Virus record (IMG/VR): IMGVR_UViG_3300042402_002518
Location: 1-28,383 of that record
Length of the DNA: 28,383 nucleotides
From: a virus
Reading direction: 5' to 3' (one strand)
A program made the translations under genes and the position numbers. The notes beneath the pieces were generated by a model, which had not been told where the DNA came from, ran no database searches, and worked only from the letters and a program-made list of their open reading frames with translations. Shown piece by piece: positions 20,701 to 25,852 of this stretch (its first letter is position 1; each line of letters begins with the position of its first letter).

Positions 20701-23700
20701 TATAACCGCAGTAAACGAAAACGATACATTGAGATTAAATTCTAACAAGACAGTAGCTAAAAATTTACTGCGAGTATTAACTGGCACTAATCGTGCAGAC
20801 AGTGTTGGTGTATATGCCGCAGCAGACATGAAGATATTTGCATTCATGCAGATCATCGTAAACCCATATAACACCCCTGGCGAATATTTTGGTAATAAAG
20901 TCGTGCTAGCACAAAATGCCTATATGTTGGTCATCGGCAGTGAACGCGGTACTACTAGATCATATTTAACATTAGATGAAGCAACTACTACATTAGATCA
21001 AGACAGTACGAGATTCTTTGACGCTACTTTGGGCAGTGGTAGTGTTTACATTTATGAACTATATGATGATCCACGCGACGAAGTTGAAGATCCGGGCCGT
21101 TACGCTTTTGCACAACAATTAAAACTTCCTAATATAAATCCTGATGATTCCGATGATGAACTAAACACAGGAGATAGATTTGGAGCGGCTATTGATATCA
21201 TTGGTACTAATATCATTGTAAGTGCTCCTGGTGACGATACATCATTGATCGATGCTGGCAGCGTGTATATTTTTGCTAATCCTACTCTGACACGCGGATG
21301 GAATCTCATACGCTATCAACAAGATAAAGTAGATGTTGATAGTGTAAATAGGATCTATTTGTACAGTAATCTGACCAATACTATCTTGACTAATTTGGAA
21401 TTTATTGATCCAGCTAAAGGCAAGATCTTAGGTATAGCTGATCAAGAAATCTCCTATAAAACAGAATATGACCCTGCCGTATACAATCGAGGATCGAATG
21501 CTAATCAAAATTACTATTGGGGAGCGGAACAGGTCAATCAAGTTTGGTGGAATCTCAGCCAAGTTCGCTTTGTTGATTATGAACAAGCTAGTCTAACATA
21601 TCGCAGCATTAATTGGGGTAGACTATTCCCCGGCAGCATAATTGAAGTTTGTGAATGGGTAGAATCCCCAGTTCTACCTAGCCAATACGTTGAGGCAGGG
21701 TTTGATGGTGTGCCTAAGTATGCTGACGACAGCCAATATGTTGAGATAGTACGTGTTGATCCAAATACCAACATCATCGGCAGCAGATATTATTTCTGGG
21801 TGACTAATAAAACCAGCCTAACTGGTAATGATCCTAAACGCACACTACCAATACAATCAATAGCAAACTATATCAGTGATCCTAAATCACAAGCTATCGC
21901 CTATGCCGCCATCATAAAGAAAGATGCTATCATACTTTACAACGTAGGTAACTACTTATCTGCGCAAAACACTATCCTGCACTTGGATTATGACCTACTT
22001 AAAAATACCAATGTCATACACAGTGAATACGAACTTATACAGAAATCAAATCCAGTCAGTCTTGTACCTGAAAAGATCAGCAACAAGATGATAGACAGTT
22101 TGGCAGGACTTGATCTATTAGGTCGCATAGTACCAGATCCTAGGCTCAACATAGCTGATAGATATGGTACCGCAGTAAGACCAAGACAGAGTATGTTTAT
22201 TGATCGCCTAAGGGCCATGAGCGATCTAATAGAATACGTTAACAGCATATTGATCGCTAAACCTATAGCAAGACAGTATAATCTCACAACGCTAGGTGCT
22301 GAAGAAGATCAACCTAGCATTAAATTAGGTGAATATGATATCGCAGTGGCTACAGAAGAAGATCTAAACTATATCGATACTACACTGCTGTCAGCAGGCT
22401 ATAAGGTACTAGTAGAGCAAAATACAGTGCAGGATAATCTCTGGAGCCTGCACGAACTACAGTCAGATGGATCTTGGGATATCATAAGGATACAGAGTTA
22501 TAAATCTAGCCTTTATTGGGAATATATAGATTGGTATGCTGAGGGATTTAGTGAAGACGAAGTTATCGAATATGTGGTAGAAACACTTCCTGACGCACTT
22601 AAACTGCCGGTCGCAGTGGGGGATGAAGTCTTAGTAAGGGTTAATAACAGCACAGGTGGTGGATTTAATCTGCTAACAGTATTGGACGACAGAAGTTTTA
22701 GAGTAGTTGGTATTGAAAACGGCACAGTGCAATTAAAAACAAGCCTAAGTAACTTCGCAGACAATGGTATTGGGCTAGGTAATCAAGGATTTGATTCTAG
22801 CAGATTTGATCAGAGTCCAAATATAGAAATACGCTATATCATCGAAGCCTTAAAAAATGATATTTTCGTTGATGAATTACAAGGAGAATACAACAAACTA
22901 TTCTTCGTGATGATGAACTACCTGTTCAGTGAACAGAAATATGTTGATTGGATTTTCAAGACCAGTTTCATCAGCATCACACATTATCTGAGATCACTGA
23001 TCCAACCAGCTAACTATGTTAAGGATAATATTACCTATTATGAAAATTACATAGAAGAAGTCAAACCCTATATCACTAAGATACGTGAATACTTGACCAG
23101 TTACAGTGGGGATGACCTATTTAAAGGCAGCATTACCGACTTTGACCTAGCACCATACTACGATCCAGATACTAAAATATTCCGCAGTCCAGATGGCACG
23201 TTCATTGAAAAAGATCGACAATTATGGGCCACTGGTTATCTAATATCAAATGGTGCATTAATTAATCAAGATTACCCTCAATGGTATCAAAATAGAAATT
23301 TCTATGTCGATGAGATCATCATCACTAATCCAGGTAGCGGCTATACCGCAGAACCAACTATCACAATTACTGGCGGTGGCGCAAATGTACAGGCTACTGC
23401 CTTAGCAGAAATAGACGGAGATACCGGTGCTATTACCAGCATCACTGTCTTGACTCCTGGTAACGGCTACTACCTAACGCCAACAGTTATCATAAACGGA
23501 TCAGCGACTGAAGCCGCAACTGCTTATGCTGTGTTACGCAATGATCAATTAAGGACATTTGATACTACGCTTAAATTTGATCGCGTCAGTTATGGGACTA
23601 CAGTCGAACAATGGTCTGCTAACAGCTATTTTGTCGCTAATACTATAGTCAGCTACGAAGGACAGGGCTATAGGGTGAAAGCTAATCTGACCACCGGATC

Positions 23701-25852
23701 AACTTTTGTAGTCAGTGATTATGCCGCATATCCAGCTAATAGTTTTAATAATGCCAACGATCGCATCATGGCCTACTATGATCCAACTAATACGATGCCA
23801 GCCAAAGACCTTAATCAATTGATCTATGGCATTGAATATCCTGGAGTCAAGGTACAGGGATTAGATTTCAATCAACAACCTGGATTTAGTGGCGAGATCC
23901 GTGCTAATATTACATTTAATACAGCAATATCTGCAGGTGTTGGTGATGTGATCACACAACCTGAAGCAGATATTATATTAAACTTTAGTAATGTCATTAC
24001 TGCTAGCATTGGACAGACTATCAGCCAATATCAAGGTCCAGGGATATATGCCAATGCTGTAGTATATGGTAATACTATGTCTAATGGTGCGACACAGGGT
24101 AACATAACGAGTTCACTCACTGGTTATTTCCTCAAGACCACAGGATTTACTTTTGACACCACGAATCAAATATTTGTTGATGACGTAAGGCAATTTAGTA
24201 ATGTATTTGTAGCTAATGCATGGTCAAATATAGCTGTTAAACCAATATCATCTACCGTAGGTGGAATAACGTCGGTTGAAGTCGCAGTACCCGATGCGGC
24301 TATCACAGTAACAAGGATTTGGTCTAGCGCTAAGATTCAAGGTACTATTAATACATCATCAGATTTCCTAGTAGGTAATGTTGCTAACTCTAGCATAAGG
24401 AACGGAAACATCAAGATAGGCAGCACATGGGTGACTGCTTATCCTATCAACGTTGATTATGTCAGCACTACGGCAGGTACACCATTTGACAGTGGCGATT
24501 ACGATAATATTGACTATGACGAAGATGGCAATCCAATAGTCAGTGAAAATAGTATTGATACTATTATCCGTAGTACTTACTTAGACACCGCATTAGGCAC
24601 ACGTGCAGAAGACATTGACGTAGATGGCGGTGCTTATGTTGACACATATTCAAGTCATGCTCCAGAAGAGCTAGTTCCTGGCAGGACCTACGATACCTTA
24701 GACATGCGTGTTTATACTAAGATTAACAGCAATGTTGATGTGATTGGTTATAGAATATTTGATAATATGGTAGATGACGTCAGTTATCTACGTATTGCTG
24801 ATAATTTTTCTACCACATTAACGTCTGCATTGTCGTCAATTGCTACCAGTATATCAGTGGCCAATGTGGCACTGTTAGCAACCCCTAGTGTGTCATCTAA
24901 CACTCCTGGGGTGATATTTATTGGTGCTGAACGTATTACCTACTGGACTGTAAATACCGCGACTAATACTCTAGGTCAAATCCGCCGTGGCACACAAGGT
25001 ACTGCTATTCCTACTACACACCCCAATGGTAGTGTAGTAATTGATGGTAGTACTAGACAACTAGTACCAGACTCAGATCATAGCAATATTACCTTAACCG
25101 TTACTAACACCTATACGGTTACTGATACTATTAGTTACAATCTGAGACTAAGTGGAAATGTTTCAGCTAACGTTGGTGATATCATCACACAAACTACATC
25201 GGGAGCAAATGTAACTGTAATTGGCACAAATTTAATAACATCATCGCTATTAGTAACTTATAACAGCGGTGAGTTCAATTACTCAAATGTTACTGTACAA
25301 CTAAGCGGTAATCTACAAGCCAATGTTGGCAACTATATTACACAAACTAGTTCAGGTGCTAATCTACAGATTGTAGCAACTAACGCAGGCGGCACTAATG
25401 TTCTAGCACGGTATACCACAGTAACACAATTGATAACAGGTTCAGGCAATCTTAAACTAAATGGTACTAATGTTGGTGTGTATTCGACCAGTGTTGCTGT
25501 TACACCATTGACTACTTCAAATCTAGCTATCAACGGAGTATATTCTGGAGTTTATCCTTATGCCAGACAGCAGGCAGGATCTGCAGATATAGTAACAGCA
25601 GGTGGCAATGTTACAGTTGGGGCAGGAAACATATTAATCACAGCTCGATCATGGTATAATTTGGGTACTGCTAATATTGCTACAGATGGCACAGGATTTG
25701 ATGGGGCAATTACTAATGCTGTATTATTTTTAAAACAAGCAACAGCTAATAATTTAATAGTAGCATCTATCCCAGATGAGTTAGTCACTGAAGATGCGAT
25801 AAATACACTAACTACAGAAGATGGAAATACAATAATTGAGGAAGATCAGTAA
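11798..25852 (+). CDS. giant baseplate protein at the gene 7 position, with FG-GAP propeller and binding modules
   Basis: A single uninterrupted frame encodes 4684 residues, far above T4 gp7 (1032). The opening INLLPNVFRTDVNDKFLSAT and YYSYDPRISYDKFVNFGQYY are familiar from large baseplate or fibre proteins of marine T4-like phages. In order I see: this N-terminal region (1-150); a cupredoxin-like strand pattern without copper ligands (about 180-255); beta modules of about 45 residues (near 939 and 1165); a conserved Trp-rich region (1290-1550); a CBM5/12-like motif (1877-1913); seven FG-GAP motifs (about 2300-3165) with inserted repeats; a second conserved region (3165-3800, containing DWIFKTSFISITHYLRSLI); paired GSGY repeats (3842-3914); a second CBM-like motif (from 3939); NVG-type repeats; and a C-terminal tail with TEDG. 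The role is inferred as wedge periphery and host contact. The ribosome-binding site (AAAGAGAA) is modest. Its stop overlaps the next start by one base. Confidence 0.72.
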   Translation: MAARKSINLLPNVFRTDVNDKFLSATLDQLISEPSLTNLYGYIGRKFAPTFVDGDSYITEGSADRQNYQLEPATIITDTDDNTTFFASYIDFLDKIRYYGGLTDDHSRLFTGEYYSYDPRISYDKFVNFGQYYWIPNGPPAVQVNTSGVELVKTFLVTRNDNQNVYDYSVGGIKNNTLVLARGGTYTFTVNQSAGFWIQSELGVDGRLNATPTISSRDVLGVENNGAASGDVIFRVPQKDAQDRFLAMELVATVDFAVPLAYSNLQNRLLSDFVTDYPQYAGLTGSLDGKTLIFVDQQDLTNFGEEAWTVSGETDSISVAYDKGDVVAEADRYGIWKIQLIPSGDDFLINSYPLNTVAIDQKVYVKYGLVNANQEFYRDFTGFFERMPLITSTADTLYIQDGDRGDIYTKIKIVDFQDFSIDVNDDILGQIDYTSPNGVKFTSGLKIQFDTDVIPASYQNNIYYVENVGDSIRLVDTMLLVTPESFNDEIAINYPVQQIVLDSATTAIIPGGSIITIGGIPIETNTEISAGSIKITTLDSVMTITKDMTVTGTGIADGTTVYDAFAETVFPDYITIKRDALDLNSWARHNRWFHVDVIKATAEYNDDVLILDQRLRAQRPIVQFEGDLQLFNHGRIGKKYIDILDTIITDAFNQLEGQLVDDGGAITYNTAVSPAEVFYDGVLVGTTDTVNFIGDGAFGVTLFDGMRVLFAADEDPLVRDKIYVVNLVQFEVDAFGRPTGAKHIKLSIADDGDAEEWDSVVVRLGQYKGSAWWYNGSQWLESQQKTGLQQDPLFDVYDADDRSLSDTDYYPRSTFAGTKAFGYQRNANGSTDPVLDFALGYRSFQSQGDILFSNYFNTDTFEYVVGQTTFTKNISIGFLQNIVDRITTSPKNTWRTVVEPSRQYQVMSFVYDGINSSFALDVTPNSQNVHGTTNTIPYVKVYKNKKYLLQSEWTISIDNKITLATEPTEGDIIDVEVYSSQVSQSGYYQVPLNLDLNAQNIDVNDLTLGQIRNHLVELSRNSTNLDGDVLGPCNLRDIEIKAQGGTILQHSAPLPYAELFLLDPQANFIDAVKLAQREYTKFKNKFLELSSSLPGIDPDDPVASVDLILAQINLNKTPTLPWFYSDMVPYGTLKNIITYTVFDPLVLSYEITSVFSSVTLSNRAVLVYLNDQQLILGIDYTFDTDRPAVTFNDVSITLAVDDVITIVEYSNTDGSFVPETPSKLGTYPKFKPEIVADDTYRTTRNVIRGHDGSITPAFDDYRDDFLLELEKRIYNNIKLPDTGSYRDIYSLLPGKFRDDGYTYSEMWSILSKNFLTWVGNNRIADFTSNDTFLSNDGFTWNYSRFVDRIDGEYMPGSWRAVYEYFYDTIYPHTRPWEMLGFTTKPDWWEDYYGPGPYTGGNKLLWDDLEAGLIRFGDRAGTDIDYARPGLSTIIPVDENGYLLNPAQVIAKATNGKYAATSWSVGQLGPVEWAWRTSSEFPFAVQQAVAVAKPGMYFGQFIDTYQVRYNSELGQFLTQDNHHLRQTDITYNGDSSSGAVVRSAGYLNWIVDYLRNLGINPGTKITPMLENYSVKLAYKMAGFSDKKYLQILAEQSSPTSTNASIMVPEENYDVVLYKSTPVDKITYSAVILEKTTNGFTVRGYDLNSPYFTIIPSVVNNNAYKITVLNSSGTVFNDYRKVKLTVPYGYEFKNKQQVVDFLISYERYLIAQGFTFNDRDGDLGETRNFKLSVKEFLFWAQQGWKTGTLLVMSPVTNSITLTTVGNIVDEITDSQHGSKIVDQNFNLVRNTGYQILRSPTGFKVTLADDNVLGLVELNLVQYEHVLTFDNTTVFNDVIYKPELGNRQYRLKLIGQKTAAWDGSLYAPGFVYNSETVQTWQSGRDYLKGELVLFKDQYYVALVNVPAAVEFDFTTWKLLAASEIKTGLLRNFSTLAVGSQSFYNSYGDLRDNDQLAYSHGLIGFKPRQYLSDLGVSDTTQIEFYKGYIRQKGSTNAVDALTKAGFNNLSGNISLYEEWAVRTGEYGALTSNPYIEIALDERAFSVNPAVAEFVDTGDSNLGDGVTIFNKSQLYRSTDAFDGNIAINRDDYSDYDNDILTAGYVNLEDVSTTIFDIADYAELNDQLADIGNGYTIWCARDFSGKWNVYRVSETATQATTLTNALDGYITWTTDRPHGLAVDDVFLIRGFNDNFNGFYQVYSVLDLNRVTVVYQGNQDNLNDLNTLSGQGILFVLKSLRFRFMEDSRVFGLTNPLYRWRVGEKIWIDEDAATDSIQGQPYNTPSGGWKVYEKTEPWSYNQTVIKSSGEYKTNDGFGTSVKLSYDGLLAVVGSPQANSTPYYSGGVEEITGRVNTFDKNYVDEFVNGFTLLPTAGNAVVINREFGYSVDQAIGKVAVGAPGSYANIGLVYIYDRISGTTDFSKPQVIWSGNAIYGAGDRFGASISFDENGTWLYVGAPGNDRVYVYGLNKYVSSQQQVISVNNRNIIRLNANVSVADLSYISNPNTGALATVYSSGNTFLGSTWGANIVVSTLTGFTEGNTAANIYINNVDSGLYANILFTVSNTSTITTSFTPDITNTAESLLVTNSNRIFIPNLDYTLSGSVITFTGNIAQDVYVITQQPYYTLSNTIQGPSGSDFGYSMDSSLDGAQLGVGAPSANVLVGNAWIQAAGSVYVYDRVIEAFESTGLLDYTATGTIDIVHRVTIDNIEVTNYTIPGGIGSNTIRFINPPALGKTVYIETNQFNLLEQLVGVDSLEGGTDAIHANAAFGTDLTICSNNCAIYVGAPYYNAGTNYNTGAVWKFHNRGRLYGTNNGYTINPIFTPGDTLRLDNFEITVQGRLMPTIFDANTASTISGIPLIYVSANILALSSNIVANVGQVISQNLGSGYYANVIVLANTTPNSSNTVVGSKFITVGGNIRLSGQLTANVFNYGPGNVVTLYANIGSGYSGTVSTAYPMASLDNLIKDINDAELLGITAVNENDTLRLNSNKTVAKNLLRVLTGTNRADSVGVYAAADMKIFAFMQIIVNPYNTPGEYFGNKVVLAQNAYMLVIGSERGTTRSYLTLDEATTTLDQDSTRFFDATLGSGSVYIYELYDDPRDEVEDPGRYAFAQQLKLPNINPDDSDDELNTGDRFGAAIDIIGTNIIVSAPGDDTSLIDAGSVYIFANPTLTRGWNLIRYQQDKVDVDSVNRIYLYSNLTNTILTNLEFIDPAKGKILGIADQEISYKTEYDPAVYNRGSNANQNYYWGAEQVNQVWWNLSQVRFVDYEQASLTYRSINWGRLFPGSIIEVCEWVESPVLPSQYVEAGFDGVPKYADDSQYVEIVRVDPNTNIIGSRYYFWVTNKTSLTGNDPKRTLPIQSIANYISDPKSQAIAYAAIIKKDAIILYNVGNYLSAQNTILHLDYDLLKNTNVIHSEYELIQKSNPVSLVPEKISNKMIDSLAGLDLLGRIVPDPRLNIADRYGTAVRPRQSMFIDRLRAMSDLIEYVNSILIAKPIARQYNLTTLGAEEDQPSIKLGEYDIAVATEEDLNYIDTTLLSAGYKVLVEQNTVQDNLWSLHELQSDGSWDIIRIQSYKSSLYWEYIDWYAEGFSEDEVIEYVVETLPDALKLPVAVGDEVLVRVNNSTGGGFNLLTVLDDRSFRVVGIENGTVQLKTSLSNFADNGIGLGNQGFDSSRFDQSPNIEIRYIIEALKNDIFVDELQGEYNKLFFVMMNYLFSEQKYVDWIFKTSFISITHYLRSLIQPANYVKDNITYYENYIEEVKPYITKIREYLTSYSGDDLFKGSITDFDLAPYYDPDTKIFRSPDGTFIEKDRQLWATGYLISNGALINQDYPQWYQNRNFYVDEIIITNPGSGYTAEPTITITGGGANVQATALAEIDGDTGAITSITVLTPGNGYYLTPTVIINGSATEAATAYAVLRNDQLRTFDTTLKFDRVSYGTTVEQWSANSYFVANTIVSYEGQGYRVKANLTTGSTFVVSDYAAYPANSFNNANDRIMAYYDPTNTMPAKDLNQLIYGIEYPGVKVQGLDFNQQPGFSGEIRANITFNTAISAGVGDVITQPEADIILNFSNVITASIGQTISQYQGPGIYANAVVYGNTMSNGATQGNITSSLTGYFLKTTGFTFDTTNQIFVDDVRQFSNVFVANAWSNIAVKPISSTVGGITSVEVAVPDAAITVTRIWSSAKIQGTINTSSDFLVGNVANSSIRNGNIKIGSTWVTAYPINVDYVSTTAGTPFDSGDYDNIDYDEDGNPIVSENSIDTIIRSTYLDTALGTRAEDIDVDGGAYVDTYSSHAPEELVPGRTYDTLDMRVYTKINSNVDVIGYRIFDNMVDDVSYLRIADNFSTTLTSALSSIATSISVANVALLATPSVSSNTPGVIFIGAERITYWTVNTATNTLGQIRRGTQGTAIPTTHPNGSVVIDGSTRQLVPDSDHSNITLTVTNTYTVTDTISYNLRLSGNVSANVGDIITQTTSGANVTVIGTNLITSSLLVTYNSGEFNYSNVTVQLSGNLQANVGNYITQTSSGANLQIVATNAGGTNVLARYTTVTQLITGSGNLKLNGTNVGVYSTSVAVTPLTTSNLAINGVYSGVYPYARQQAGSADIVTAGGNVTVGAGNILITARSWYNLGTANIATDGTGFDGAITNAVLFLKQATANNLIVASIPDELVTEDAINTLTTEDGNTIIEEDQ
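12341..12570 (+). other. cupredoxin-like strand pattern lacking copper ligands
   Basis: Residues about 182-255 of the giant protein read RGGTYTFTV, SAGFWIQSE, then VENNGAASGDVIFRVPQ. The spacing resembles the cupredoxin-like domain in the fibre gene at 27403-27717 (TYTF, SHPFAI, GTQTFTVP), but the His is replaced and there is no Cys-x2-His-x2-Met at the end. It may be an ancient relative that kept the fold only. This is pattern comparison by eye. Confidence 0.35.
17426..17550 (+). other. CBM5/12-like carbohydrate-binding motif, first copy
   Basis: Residues 1877-1917 of the giant protein read W-QSGRDYLKGELVLFKDQYY and end with a second conserved Trp (W1913). The W-x3-x-x-Y-x-x-G-x-x-V-x-x-x-x-x-Y pattern is that of short chitin- or cellulose-binding modules, which place aromatic side chains on a sugar. 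A second, weaker copy lies at 23612-23740. The identification is by motif only. Confidence 0.45.
18700..21290 (+). repeat. seven FG-GAP repeats, likely integrin-type beta-propeller
   Basis: Seven copies of an FG...VGAP motif occur in the giant protein, with the Phe at residues 2310, 2378, 2434, 2632, 2762, 3031 and 3128. Examples are FGYSVDQAIGKVAVGAP, FGASISFDENGTWLYVGAP and FGYSMDSSLDGAQLGVGAP; each is followed by a V-Y-[IV]-[YF] strand in most copies. FG-GAP repeats form seven-bladed propellers in integrin alpha chains, and exactly seven are present. The spacings are about 56-68 residues for the first three and 97-270 afterwards, because other beta modules are inserted between later blades. 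The last two copies are the most diverged. Confidence 0.78.
20360..20480 (+). repeat. NVG-type beta repeat inserted between propeller blades
   Basis: The giant protein near residue 2869 reads NIVANVGQVISQNLGSGYYAN. The same scheme, (S/T)A-N-V/I-G-x-x-I-(T/S)-Q followed by a Gly/Ala-rich turn, recurs at 23932-24063 and as a tandem pair at 25148-25370. It lies between FG-GAP motifs five and six. Confidence 0.6.
23321..23540 (+). repeat. paired GSGY beta repeats
   Basis: Two adjacent repeats of about 36 residues, starting NPGSGYTAEPTITITGGG (residue 3844) and TPGNGYYLTPTVIINGSA, each continue with an Ala-rich strand (ATALAEI and ATAYAVL). This is a common small module in marine phage structural proteins, probably a beta-solenoid-like spacer; its function is unknown. 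Confidence 0.65.
23612..23740 (+). other. CBM5/12-like motif, second copy
   Basis: From residue 3939 of the giant protein, WSANSYFVANTIVSYEGQGY repeats the W-x-x-x-x-Y-x-x-x-x-x-V-x-Y-x-G-x-x-Y scheme of the first copy at 17426. The Gly before the first Tyr is missing. It follows the GSGY repeats directly. Confidence 0.4.
23932..24063 (+). repeat. NVG-type beta repeats, second cluster
   Basis: Two units follow one another in the giant protein: ISAGVGDVITQPEAD, then ITASIGQTISQYQGPGIYAN. The second unit is very like the single unit near 20402 (NVGQVISQNLGSGYYAN), which suggests duplication and spread of one module within the gene. Confidence 0.6.
25148..25370 (+). repeat. tandem 51-residue NVG repeats near the C-terminus of the giant protein
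   Basis: Two units start at L4451 and L4502, exactly 153 bases apart. They read LSGNVSANVGDIITQTTSGA and LSGNLQANVGNYITQTSSGA. The DNA copies are similar but differ at many third codon positions, so the duplication is not recent or has been kept at protein level only. Confidence 0.75.
25798..25805 (+). promoter_or_regulatory. late promoter inside the 3' end of the giant gene
   Basis: GATAAATA followed by C lies 46 bases before the fibre ATG at 25852 and inside the coding sequence of the giant gene. The expected transcription start is near 25811, and the ribosome-binding site GAGGA at 25838-25842 lies in the leader. The placement and flanking C match the other late promoters, so the fibre genes can probably be expressed independently of the 14-kb gene. 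Confidence 0.65.

Noticed and set aside
24915-24922. Minus-strand AATAAATA inside the giant gene
   Set aside because: It matches the late motif but has no minus-strand gene downstream; probably chance in AT-rich DNA.
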